A stretch of 64,000 bases of DNA. Origin: Pseudomonas synxantha. GTDB taxonomy: Bacteria; Pseudomonadota; Gammaproteobacteria; Pseudomonadales; Pseudomonadaceae. Positions 1 to 11,082 of this stretch are shown here, piece by piece. Below the pieces are notes generated by a model. The model had not been told where the DNA came from, made no database searches, and worked only from the letters and a program-made list of their open reading frames with translations. Position numbers and translations under genes: made by a program. The stretch's first letter is position 1, and each line of letters begins with the position of its first letter. The stretch spans positions 3,782,001 to 3,846,000 of the forward strand of contig NZ_LT629786.1 of NCBI RefSeq assembly GCF_900105675.1, read 5' to 3'.

Positions 1-671
1 TCGGGGTTGAACGCACGGATCTCACGCTCACGCTCCACCACCAGCTTCACCGCGACCGATTGCACACGGCCGGCGGACAGGCCACGGGCGATCTTCGCCC
101 ATAGCAGTGGCGAGACCATATAGCCCACCACGCGATCGAGGAAACGACGGGCCTGCTGGGCGTTGACGCGATCAATATCCAGCTCCCCCGGCTTGGAGAA
201 GGCTTCCTGGATGGCTTTTTTGGTGATTTCGTTGAACACCACACGCTTATAGCGGCTGTCATCACCGCCGATGGCTTCGCGCAGGTGCCAGGCAATGGCT
301 TCCCCTTCGCGGTCCAAGTCCGTCGCGAGATAGATGGTGTCAGCATCCTTGGCGAGCCGGCGCAGCTCTTCGATGACCTTTTCCTTGCCCGGAAGGATTT
401 CGTACTTGGCCTTCCAGCCATGGTCCGGGTCCACCCCCATGCGCGAGACCAGCTGCTTGCGCGCTTTCTCTTTAGGGCTGAGCACCGGACCTTCGCCCGC
501 AGCCGCCTTGCCGCGCTTGGCGGCAGGCTCCTTGCTGGCGCTAGCCGAACCGCTGGTGGGCAGGTCTCGGATATGGCCGATACTCGACTTCACCACGTAC
601 TCGTTGCCCAAGTACTTGTTGATGGTCTTGGCCTTAGCCGGGGATTCCACAATGACCAGCGATTTGCCCAT
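1..671 (-). CDS. topA: DNA topoisomerase I, N-terminal part (runs off the window)
   Basis: Type IA topoisomerase that relaxes negative supercoils. Only the first ~223 residues are present; the gene continues past base 1. The protein opens [17 protein letters not shown], with the conserved TOPRIM glutamate near residue 9, and carries the acidic TOPRIM motif TDLDREGE at about residues 117-124. A lysine/alanine-rich insert at about 42-70 lies between the first strands of the TOPRIM fold, as in other Pseudomonas TopA. The ATG at 671 is supported by the family N-terminus and by a good sigma-70 promoter upstream (732-760). The DUF1653 gene and fadBA lie upstream on the same strand. Confidence 0.96.
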   Translation of the reverse strand, partial: MGKSLVIVESPAKAKTINKYLGNEYVVKSSIGHIRDLPTSGSASASKEPAAKRGKAAAGEGPVLSPKEKARKQLVSRMGVDPDHGWKAKYEILPGKEKVIEELRRLAKDADTIYLATDLDREGEAIAWHLREAIGGDDSRYKRVVFNEITKKAIQEAFSKPGELDIDRVNAQQARRFLDRVVGYMVSPLLWAKIARGLSAGRVQSVAVKLVVEREREIRAFNP

Positions 672-731
672 GGATCGGAAAGTTCCTGAATTCGAGAAGT
701 GAAAGGCAGTTGGCGCCTGACGCGGCAACGC

Positions 732-760
732 TATATATAGTGGCAACAAGGTGAGGTCAA
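732..760 (-). promoter_or_regulatory. sigma-70 promoter of topA
   Basis: On the minus strand TTGACC (760-755) is followed after exactly 17 bases by TATATA (737-732), close to the sigma-70 consensus, about 60 bases upstream of the topA start codon. Seen directly; activity is inferred. Confidence 0.65.
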
Positions 761-785
761 GCGCAGCATTCTGCGCGACCTGCCG

Positions 786-1022
786 TTATTGCCCTTTAAA
801 AAGACTGGGTTCGGCCTGGACCAAAGCAAAGCGCGGGACCTGCTCGCCGTCAACTTCGACGGTCTCCAGAAACATGCTCAAGGGGCGTACCCAAAAGCCG
901 TATTCGCCATACAGTGCTTGGTAGAACACCACTTCTTCCTCGGTTTCAGAGTGGCGTGCCACGCTGAAAACGCGGTACTGCGGCCCCTTATAATGCTGGT
1001 AGAGCCCTGGTTCGACTTTCAT
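786..1022 (-). CDS. DUF1653 domain protein
   Basis: 78-residue protein beginning MKVEPGLYQHYKGPQYRV, which matches the small DUF1653 family (the GxYxHYKGxxYxV..A.HSETEE pattern). Its biochemical role is unknown; the fold is thought to be SH3-like. No signal peptide or membrane segment. It lies between fadA and topA on the same strand, with the fadA terminator at its upstream side, so it is probably transcribed from its own promoter. The same neighbour order occurs in other pseudomonads. Confidence 0.85.
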   Translation of the reverse strand: MKVEPGLYQHYKGPQYRVFSVARHSETEEEVVFYQALYGEYGFWVRPLSMFLETVEVDGEQVPRFALVQAEPSLFKGQ

Positions 1023-1069
1023 GCTCTGGCCCCTTACAAAATTTGTTGAAAAAAAATATTAAAAAGTTT

Positions 1070-1101
1070 CAAAAAACAAAAACCGGGGCACTGGGCCCCG
1101 G
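1070..1101 (-). terminator. rho-independent terminator of fadBA
   Basis: On the minus strand CCGGGGC-(5)-GCCCCGG is followed by TTTTTGTTTTTTG, starting 19 bases after the fadA stop codon. Strong stem and long U tract. Confidence 0.9.
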
Positions 1102-1119
1102 CTTCCGTCAACGAAACGC

Positions 1120-4472
<3,353 letters not shown>

Positions 4473-4840
4473 CAACTGATCTCCACGATATGGAAGCTGA
4501 ACAGTACACACTGGACGCTGGTTTCTGGTTTGACATTGACAGTTGCATCAATGCTCACGCCAATCAGCCAGGCACACCCGCCAGTGCGATAGTCGGGATT
4601 CTGTACGAGTCGTCTGACAGGCAAACGCTCAATTCATACGCCCGTTTGATTTGGGTACGCCACCTTCATCCAATTCCGAGCAATTGTCAATCGCTCCAAA
4701 GGCTAGGAAAAACGCGACTTTCCAGTCATTTCAGAACCCGGACCAAGGGGGGGCAACCCGTCAATATTTAAATATTCACAGGATCAATAATAGGAAAGAT
4801 GTGGGAAACGGCTGTACAGAAAGGGATATACGGCTAGGCT

Positions 4841-4909
4841 AGCGGCAACTTGCAGATTTACCGGCCTGCCTGGCCACCTCCAGCCCGGTGATGATGTCGG
4901 GCTTTTTAT
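4841..4909 (+). ncRNA. Candidate small RNA ending in an orphan terminator
   Basis: A plus-strand rho-independent terminator, AGCCCG (4882-4887) / CGGGCT (4898-4903) followed by TTTTTATT, has no plus-strand gene upstream: fadB and the gene at 4940 are both on the minus strand, and the U tract follows the stem only in the plus direction. A second hairpin, GGCC (4863-4866) / GGCC (4872-4875), precedes it. A possible -10 region (GATATA 4825-4830 or CTAGGCT 4834-4840) would put the start near 4841. Predicted length about 70 nt. The start is uncertain and no known RNA family was recognised. Confidence 0.35.
4882..4909 (+). terminator. Orphan rho-independent terminator, plus strand
   Basis: Six-base stem AGCCCG/CGGGCT with a 10-base loop, followed by TTTTTATT. 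On the minus strand the stem is not followed by a T tract, so it does not serve the neighbouring minus-strand gene well. Confidence 0.6.
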
Positions 4910-4939
4910 TGCCTGACATTCAGGATTTTCTGTAGGGAC

Positions 4940-5377
4940 TCAGGCCAAAGCCTTGAGCAACGCATCAATATCCTTCAAGACACTCGTTTCGCCCTTCTCG
5001 CCCCAGTACAAAGCAATCATCTGCTTGTCGGCTTCGACCTTGTAAACGTTCGCCGGCAGCGTTGCAAAATGCGGCAACAACTTTTCATCCACACACACTT
5101 CACGCCATTGATTGACCCACACCCCCGGCTCCAGCTGCCAGTAACTCCAGAGGGCCGGGGTGCTGCCGCGACGTGGCCGACAGTATTGCGCACAGGGGCT
5201 CGGCGGCTCCTGCTTGAGCCAGTGCGGCCACTCCTGGGGCGCGAGCTGCATGGCCAGGCCGATGCGGCGTGCCTCCATGCGCAGGGCCATGCGCCCACTC
5301 TGCCCACGCGACGGGCGCAGCCAGGCCAGGGGGCTTAAAACCACCGCAAGGATTGACACCACTATCCACACCGTCAT
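4940..5377 (-). CDS. Conserved Pseudomonas membrane-anchored protein of unknown function
   Basis: 145 residues. A single hydrophobic segment at residues 2-20 (TVWIVVSILAVVLSPLAWL) is followed by basic residues RPSRGQSGR, which fits an N-terminal inner-membrane anchor with the rest in the cytoplasm. The body is tryptophan-rich (WPHW, WSYWQLEPGVWVNQW), and no catalytic motif is visible. It lies head-to-head with a universal stress protein gene, with about 105 bases between the two start codons. I do not recognise a function. Confidence 0.8.
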   Translation of the reverse strand: MTVWIVVSILAVVLSPLAWLRPSRGQSGRMALRMEARRIGLAMQLAPQEWPHWLKQEPPSPCAQYCRPRRGSTPALWSYWQLEPGVWVNQWREVCVDEKLLPHFATLPANVYKVEADKQMIALYWGEKGETSVLKDIDALLKALA

Positions 5378-5482
5378 ATGTGTACTCCCGAATTTCTAGA
5401 TGAGCGGATTTGACCTGACGCAACCCCATCCGCTTGAAAGCAGCCATACTGAACTTATTGCAGTCCCTTGGAGGAACGCCTC

Positions 5483-5923
5483 ATGCCCTACAAACATATT
5501 CTGGTCGCTGTCGATCTGACCGAAGAGTGCGATCCGGTGATCAAGCGCGCGCAGGAATCTGCATTAGCCAATGGCGCCATCCTGTCGCTGGTGCATATCG
5601 TCGAGCCCATGGCCATGGCCTTTGGCGGTGACGTACCGATGGACCTTTCCCAGTTGCAGCAACAACAATTTGACCAGGCCAAGGAGCGCCTGGACCGTTT
5701 GATTCTCAAATACCCGCACCTGAAAAAGGAAGACTGCCACCTGACATACGGCCAACCGCGGCAGGAAATCCACCACTTGGCCAAGGAAAAGGCCTGTGAC
5801 CTGATCGTGGTCGGCAGCCACGGCCGTCATGGCCTGGCACTGTTGCTGGGCTCCACCGCTAATGATGTATTGCACGGCGCGCCTTGCGATGTACTGGCCG
5901 TCAAACTGGCAAAGAGTTCGTAA
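5483..5923 (+). CDS. Universal stress protein (UspA family)
   Basis: 146 residues, one UspA domain. MPYKHILVAVDLTEE is the typical first strand, and the ATP-binding signature G-2x-G-9x-G(S/T) is present as GSHGRHGLALLLGSTAN (residues 111-127). The cysteines and the MAMAFGGD loop resemble the UspA-type proteins of Pseudomonas. The ATG at 5483 is preferred over the upstream TTG at 5468 because GGAGG lies about eight bases before it and the protein then begins in register with the family. Cytoplasmic stress-response nucleotide-binding protein; exact target unknown. Confidence 0.93.
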   Translation: MPYKHILVAVDLTEECDPVIKRAQESALANGAILSLVHIVEPMAMAFGGDVPMDLSQLQQQQFDQAKERLDRLILKYPHLKKEDCHLTYGQPRQEIHHLAKEKACDLIVVGSHGRHGLALLLGSTANDVLHGAPCDVLAVKLAKSS

Positions 5924-5940
5924 GACCGATGAAGGTCTAA

Positions 5941-6030
5941 TGTGGGAGCTGGCTTGCCTGCGATAGCAGCCTGTCAGTTGATGCATCAGGTGGCTGTTAC
6001 ACCGCTATCGCAGGCAAGCCAGCTCCCACA
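5941..6030. repeat. REPIN (paired inverted REP)
   Basis: Left arm TGTGGGAGCTGGCTTGCCTG and its reverse complement on the right, with CGATAGC/GCTATCG continuing the stem, separated by about 36 bases. Variant with AGCTGGCTTGCCTGC core. Confidence 0.9.
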
Positions 6031-6050
6031 GTTGAATCGCATTTCATATT

Positions 6051-6089
6051 AAAAAGCCCGGCGCTCATAGAAGAGTGCCGGGCTTTTTT
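6051..6089. terminator. Bidirectional terminator between usp and uup
   Basis: AAAAAGCCCGGC / GCCGGGCTTTTTT stem with a 14-base loop; A tract on the left and T tract on the right, so it can end both the plus-strand usp transcript and the minus-strand uup transcript. Confidence 0.88.
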
Positions 6090-6105
6090 ATCGCGGTGCA
6101 ATCAC

Positions 6106-8025
6106 TCAGGCATCCAGTTCGGCCCAACGCTCAACCAGCGCTTCCAGCTCCTGGTTCAACGTCTCCAGGGAAGCGATGACCGCAGCGGTTTCTGCCGCCG
6201 GGCGCAGGTAGAAACCGGCGTCAGCCATTTGCGCTTCTACCGCGGCAATCTGCTGTTCCTTGGCGTCGATCTCACCCGGCAAGGCTTCCAGCTCACGCTG
6301 CAGCTTGTAGCTGAGTTTCTTCTTGGCCGCGGGTGCAGCTTCCTGGGCCGGTGCAGCCTCTTGCACAGGAGTCACCACCGCCGAGGTCAGGTCGGCCTTG
6401 CCGGACTTGCTCTCGGTTACCCCCAGCAGGCGCGGCGAGCCGCCCTGGCGCAGCCAGTCCTGGTAACCACCGACGTATTCGCGCACCTTGCCTTCACCTT
6501 CAAAGACCAGGGTGCTGGTGACCACGTTGTCGAGGAATTCCCGGTCGTGGCTGACCATCAGCACAGTGCCGTTGAACGTCAACAGCACTTCTTCGAGCAA
6601 CTCGAGGGTTTCCACATCGAGGTCGTTGGTCGGTTCGTCGAGCACCAGCAGGTTGGTCGGCTTGCTGAACAGCTTGGCCAGCAGCAAACGCGCACGCTCA
6701 CCACCGGACAGAGCCTTGACCGGCGTACGCGCACGTTGCGGGCTGAACAGGAAGTCGCCCAGGTAGCTGAGCACATGGCGGCTCTGGCCGTCGATGTCGA
6801 TAAAGTCGCGGCCTTCGGCGACGTTGTCGATCACGGTCTTTTCCAGGTCCAACTGATGGCGCAACTGGTCAAAGTAGGCCACGTCGATGCGCGTGCCCTC
6901 TTCCACCTTGCCGCTGGTCGGTTGCAGACCGCTGAGCATCAGCTTCAGCAGGGTGGTCTTGCCGGTGCCGTTGGCGCCAAGCAGACCAATACGGTCGCCG
7001 CGCTGCAGGACCATGGAAAAGTCCTTGATCAGGAACGGCCCGTCCGGGTGATGGAAGCTGACGTTCTCCAGCACCATGACTTGTTTGCCCGACTTGTCGG
7101 CGGTATCCAGCTGGATATTGGCTTTGCCGGTACGCTCGCGGCGTTCGCTACGCTCGACGCGCAAGGCTTTCAAGGCACGTACGCGGCCTTCGTTACGGGT
7201 GCGACGGGCCTTGATGCCCTGGCGGATCCAGACTTCTTCCTGAGCCAGCTTTTTGTCAAACAGCGCGTTGGCAGTTTCTTCGGCAGCCAGGGCGGCTTCC
7301 TTGTGCACCAGGAAGCTGGCGTAATCGCCGTTCCAGTCGATCAGGCCGCCACGGTCCAGCTCGAGGATGCGCGTAGCCAGGCTCTGCAGGAATGCACGGT
7401 CGTGCGTGATAAACAGCACGGCGCCCTGGAAGTCCTTGATGGCTTCTTCAAGCCAGGCGATGGCGCCGATGTCCAGGTGGTTGGTCGGTTCGTCGAGCAG
7501 CAGCAGGTCCGGCTCGGACACCAGCGCCTGGGCCAGCAGCACACGGCGACGCCAGCCGCCGGACAATTCGGCGAGGGTCTTGTCGGCCGGCAGTTGCAGG
7601 CGGCTCAGGGTGCTGTCCACCAGTTGCTGCAAGCGCCAGCCGTCACGGGCTTCGAGGTCTTGCTGGACGTGCATCAGCTTGTCCAGGTCTTCCTCGGTGA
7701 CGCAGTTCTGCGCCAGGTGATGGTATTGCGCAAGCAACTCGCCGACGCCGTCCAGGCCTTCGGCAACCACGTCGAACACTGTCCGTCCGTCGGCCACCGG
7801 CAATTCTTGCGGCAATTCGCCGATCTTGAGGCCCGGGGCACGCCACACAGAGCCGTCATCGGGCTTCTGGTCGCCTTTTACCAGCTTCATCATGCTGGAC
7901 TTGCCGGTGCCGTTGCGGCCGATGATGCACACCCGCTCACCACGGGCGATCTGCCAGGACACCTTGTCCAACAACGGCATGGCGCCGAAAGCAAGGGACA
8001 CATCGCTGAATTTGAGCAGGGTCAT
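6106..8025 (-). CDS. uup: ABC-F family ATPase Uup
   Basis: 639-residue soluble ATPase with two ABC cassettes and no membrane domain. Walker A1 is GRNGTGKSS (36-44), the first signature LSGGWRRR, the second Walker A GANGTGKTT and the second signature LSGGERAR; both Walker B/D-loop motifs read LLLDEPTNHLD or LVLDEPTNDLD. The C-terminal tail (KKKLSYKLQRELEALPGEIDA onward) is the coiled-coil domain characteristic of Uup. Family members act on ribosomes or branched DNA and affect transposon excision. Start at 8025 (MTLLKFSDVS) chosen by alignment to the family; an upstream in-frame start at 8052 has no support. Confidence 0.93.
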   Translation of the reverse strand: MTLLKFSDVSLAFGAMPLLDKVSWQIARGERVCIIGRNGTGKSSMMKLVKGDQKPDDGSVWRAPGLKIGELPQELPVADGRTVFDVVAEGLDGVGELLAQYHHLAQNCVTEEDLDKLMHVQQDLEARDGWRLQQLVDSTLSRLQLPADKTLAELSGGWRRRVLLAQALVSEPDLLLLDEPTNHLDIGAIAWLEEAIKDFQGAVLFITHDRAFLQSLATRILELDRGGLIDWNGDYASFLVHKEAALAAEETANALFDKKLAQEEVWIRQGIKARRTRNEGRVRALKALRVERSERRERTGKANIQLDTADKSGKQVMVLENVSFHHPDGPFLIKDFSMVLQRGDRIGLLGANGTGKTTLLKLMLSGLQPTSGKVEEGTRIDVAYFDQLRHQLDLEKTVIDNVAEGRDFIDIDGQSRHVLSYLGDFLFSPQRARTPVKALSGGERARLLLAKLFSKPTNLLVLDEPTNDLDVETLELLEEVLLTFNGTVLMVSHDREFLDNVVTSTLVFEGEGKVREYVGGYQDWLRQGGSPRLLGVTESKSGKADLTSAVVTPVQEAAPAQEAAPAAKKKLSYKLQRELEALPGEIDAKEQQIAAVEAQMADAGFYLRPAAETAAVIASLETLNQELEALVERWAELDA

Positions 8026-8238
8026 ACGCTTCTCCAAAAACTGGGCGCGCATTCTACCTGACTTGAGGGTGGGATGCGGTCGGGATTTTCTCTATCGACA
8101 CGTTCTGTAGGACATTTCTGGCGATCTTCAACCAACCGGCCGGCAAAGCTTTCGCGGGCCGCTGGCAAAAGGCTAAGCTAGGGGCAATCAGTGTCGGCAG
8201 TGCCGGTGCTAGTCGTGATTTCTCTGCACGGACGTCTC

Positions 8239-10167
8239 ATGCGCAGTCGCCTTTTCAACTTTTTATCTTGCCTGCTTCTTACCGCCACTGCCGTTCAATC
8301 CGCCCAGGCGGTGGACCTCACTACCCAACGTCAGTATTACGATCAAGCCAAACGCGCCCTGGCCAAGGGTGACAGCGGCCCCTACATGCAATACAGCCAG
8401 GCCCTGGCCGACTACCCGCTCACGCCGTACCTGGCGTATGACGAGCTGACCGCACGCCTGAAAACCGCGAGCAACGAGGAAATCGAACAGTTCCTCGCCA
8501 AACACGGCGACCTGCCCCAGGCCAACTGGATGAAACTGCGTTGGCTGCGCTGGCTGGCCGAGCGTGGCGATTGGCAGACCTTTGAAAAGTACTACGACGC
8601 CAAGCTCAATTTCGTCGAACTCGACTGCCTGCACGGCCAGTACCAGCTCAGCCACAATCTCAAAGCCGAAGGCTACAAGACCGCCGAAAAACTGTGGATG
8701 ACCGGCAAAACCCAGCCGACCGCTTGTGACGCTACGTTCGGCCAATGGGCCGCTGCCGGCCAGTTGACCGAACAGAAGATCTGGGACCGCGCCAAACTCG
8801 CCGCCGAAGCCCGTAACTACGCGCTGGCCAACAGCCTGGTGAAAACCCTGCCAACCCTCGGCGCCCAAGGCCGGCTGATGGTGGATGTGGCGCAGAAGCC
8901 CGACATGCTCAGTGACCCGTCACGCTTCCTGCCGGCCACCGAAGCGATGTCGGACGCCGTGGGCCTGGGCCTGCGTCGCCTTGCGCGCCAGGATCCGGAC
9001 AAGGCCATGGCCCTGCTCGACGGTTACGCCAGCAGCATGCACTTCTCCCGTGACGAAAAAGTGTCGATTGCCCGCGAGATTGGCCTGACCCTGGCCAAGC
9101 GCTTCGACCCGCGTGCGCTGGAAGTGATGACCAAGTACGACCCGGAACTGCGCGACAACACCGTGTCCGAATGGCGCCTGCGCCTGCTGTTGCGCCTGGC
9201 ACGTTGGGAAGATGCCTACCAGTTGACCCGCAAGCTTCCACAAGACCTGGCCACAAGCAACCGCTGGCGCTACTGGCAGGCGCGCAGCCTGGAGCTGGCC
9301 GAGCCGCAAAACCCGCAGGCGCTGGTGCTCTACAGGAACGTGGCCAAGGAGCGGGACTTCTACGGCTTTCTCGCCGCTGATCGCTCCAAATCCCCCTACC
9401 AGTTGAACAATAAACCGCTGGTGATGAGCCAGGCGCTGGTCAACAAGGTCCGCAATACCCCAGGTGTACGCCGTGCCCTGGAATTCTATGCCCGCGGCCA
9501 GATCGTCGACGGCCGCCGCGAGTGGTATCACGTCAGCCGCCACTTCAACCGCGACGAGATGGTTGCCCAGGCCAAGCTGGCCTACGACATGAAATGGTAC
9601 TTCCCGGCGATCCGCACCATCAGCCAGGCGCAGTACTGGGACGACCTGGATATCCGCTTCCCGATGGCCCACCGCGACACCCTGGTGCGCGAAGCCAAGG
9701 TACGAGGCCTGCATTCGAGCTGGGTATTCGCTATAACGCGCCAGGAAAGTGCTTTTATGGATGACGCCCGCTCCGGCGTCGGCGCCAGCGGCCTAATGCA
9801 ACTGATGCCCGGCACCGCCAAGGAAACGGCGCGCAAGTTCAGCATCCCCCTGGCCTCCCCGGCCCAGGTGCTGGACCCGGACAAAAACATCCAGCTCGGC
9901 GCCGCGTACCTGAGCCAAGTGCACAGCCAGTTCAATGGCAACCGCGTGCTCGCCTCCGCCGCCTACAATGCCGGCCCCGGCCGCGTGCGCCAGTGGCTGC
10001 GCGGCGCAGACCACCTGAGTTTCGATGTCTGGGTGGAAAGCATCCCCTTCGACGAAACCCGCCAGTATGTGCAGAACGTGCTGTCTTATTCGGTGATCTA
10101 CGGGCAGAAGCTCAATTCGCCGCAGCCGCTGGTGGATTGGCATGAGCGGTATTTTGACGATCAGTGA
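8239..10167 (+). CDS. slt: Soluble lytic murein transglycosylase
   Basis: 642 residues. N-terminal Sec signal (MRSRLFNFLSCLLLTATAVQSAQA) directs it to the periplasm. The middle is the alpha-superhelical U/L domain, and the C terminus is the SLT lysozyme-like domain with catalytic Glu503 in RQESAFMDDARSGVGASGLMQLMPGTA and the AAYNAGPGRV motif. It cleaves peptidoglycan glycan strands, leaving 1,6-anhydroMurNAc ends. Start at 8239 gives a clean signal peptide; frame extension to 8191 would bury it. Divergent from uup with about 210 bases between. Confidence 0.95.
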   Translation: MRSRLFNFLSCLLLTATAVQSAQAVDLTTQRQYYDQAKRALAKGDSGPYMQYSQALADYPLTPYLAYDELTARLKTASNEEIEQFLAKHGDLPQANWMKLRWLRWLAERGDWQTFEKYYDAKLNFVELDCLHGQYQLSHNLKAEGYKTAEKLWMTGKTQPTACDATFGQWAAAGQLTEQKIWDRAKLAAEARNYALANSLVKTLPTLGAQGRLMVDVAQKPDMLSDPSRFLPATEAMSDAVGLGLRRLARQDPDKAMALLDGYASSMHFSRDEKVSIAREIGLTLAKRFDPRALEVMTKYDPELRDNTVSEWRLRLLLRLARWEDAYQLTRKLPQDLATSNRWRYWQARSLELAEPQNPQALVLYRNVAKERDFYGFLAADRSKSPYQLNNKPLVMSQALVNKVRNTPGVRRALEFYARGQIVDGRREWYHVSRHFNRDEMVAQAKLAYDMKWYFPAIRTISQAQYWDDLDIRFPMAHRDTLVREAKVRGLHSSWVFAITRQESAFMDDARSGVGASGLMQLMPGTAKETARKFSIPLASPAQVLDPDKNIQLGAAYLSQVHSQFNGNRVLASAAYNAGPGRVRQWLRGADHLSFDVWVESIPFDETRQYVQNVLSYSVIYGQKLNSPQPLVDWHERYFDDQ

Positions 10168-10204
10168 TAAGAGCAGCTTCAAGCGATAAGTTTGAAGCTG
10201 TGAG

Positions 10205-10238
10205 AAAATGCCCGCATTGATAAATGCGGGCATTTTTT
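10205..10238. terminator. Terminator between slt and the fic gene
   Basis: Stem AAATGCCCGCATT / AAATGCGGGCATTTTTT with a short loop. A/T tracts on both sides; it overlaps the last bases of the minus-strand fic gene, so it probably serves both. Confidence 0.88.
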
Positions 10239-11019
10239 ATGGTGCTGCTGGAAGCCCACTTTGCCCAGCTTCGGCCAGCGCCAAGTTCAACGCCTGTAGC
10301 ATGAACTCTACAAAGGGCGTTGCCTGCGCTTGCTGGTCTGCTGCGGACAGTGCGACGTAGTAAGCCTCTTGCTGCTCTCGAATCACCGCTTCCACCGGCA
10401 GGTATGCCAGCACCGAGCGCCACTGGCTGAGTATCAAGCTTTGCCAGAGCCGCCCCATCCGCCCATTACCGTCAGCAAATGGATGAATGAATTCGAACTC
10501 ATAATGGAAGACGCAACTGGCTATCAACGGATGCCAGTCGGAAACCGCCAGCCATTGCAGCAAATCGTCCACCAAGTGAGTTACACGGCTCGCAGGCGGC
10601 GCCATATGGACAAGTTGCTCGCCGCGATAGATGCCGACACCTGTCTGTCGAAACCGACCGACATCGTCGATCAATCCAAACATGAGCAGTTCGTGAGCCT
10701 TGAGCAGGTCGACACGATCACCTGGATTCCACTGCGGCATGGCCTCGTAAGCAGCAAATGCATTACGCACTTCCTGAATTTCCCGGGGCAAGCCCAGCAC
10801 CCGCTTACCTTCCAGAACAGCCGTCACCTGCTCGACGCTGAGCGTGTTGTTTTCGATCGCCAGTGAAGCCTGAATGGTGCGAATTCGATTGCCGCGCCTT
10901 AACTGAGGCGTCTGGCGGCCATCGTCACCGACTGAAAGCTGACCAATCTGCTCACTGATATCTGCCACAAGGGCCAGCATTTTTGGAGTCAGCGTCAACG
11001 GAGGTTGATAACGGCTCAT
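10237..11019 (-). CDS. Fic family protein (class II, self-inhibited AMP-transferase type)
   Basis: 260 residues. The Fic core motif is HPFADGNGRMGR (179-190), with catalytic His179 and the anion-binding GNGR, so an active adenylyltransferase is expected. The inhibitory helix motif (S/T)xxxE(G/N) is present near the N terminus as SLAIEN (52-57), with Glu56 placed to block ATP, which defines class II Fic proteins. An N-terminal Fic_N-type helical region precedes the core; no winged-helix C terminus is obvious. No antitoxin-like small gene flanks it, consistent with inhibition in cis. The target is unknown. It ends inside the slt terminator. Confidence 0.93.
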   Translation of the reverse strand: MSRYQPPLTLTPKMLALVADISEQIGQLSVGDDGRQTPQLRRGNRIRTIQASLAIENNTLSVEQVTAVLEGKRVLGLPREIQEVRNAFAAYEAMPQWNPGDRVDLLKAHELLMFGLIDDVGRFRQTGVGIYRGEQLVHMAPPASRVTHLVDDLLQWLAVSDWHPLIASCVFHYEFEFIHPFADGNGRMGRLWQSLILSQWRSVLAYLPVEAVIREQQEAYYVALSAADQQAQATPFVEFMLQALNLALAEAGQSGLPAAP

Positions 11020-11082
11020 GTCCTCATCCAGATCAATAACGAAAGATCACATGATGCCTCATTGAGCAGGGGTATCGCAGCT

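Larger units (their letters stand above)
4473..4939. other. Long intergenic region upstream of fadB
   Basis: 467 bases between the fadB start and the stop of the next minus-strand gene. It must hold the fadBA promoter (minus strand). An inverted repeat CAAACG (4622-4627) / CGTTTG (4643-4648) with a 15-base spacer could be an operator, but I cannot tie it to a known regulator. The right end carries a plus-strand terminator that belongs to no visible coding gene (see the ncRNA candidate at 4841-4909). No convincing ORF. Confidence 0.5.

Noticed and set aside
4622..4648. CAAACG/CGTTTG inverted repeat upstream of fadB as a PsrA site
   Set aside because: The spacing (15 bases) does not fit the compact PsrA palindrome; kept only as an unassigned repeat in the intergenic entry.
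6229..8061. 610-codon frame antisense to uup
   Set aside because: Shadow of uup; composition (Gln/Gly/Val-rich) is typical of antisense frames in this genome.
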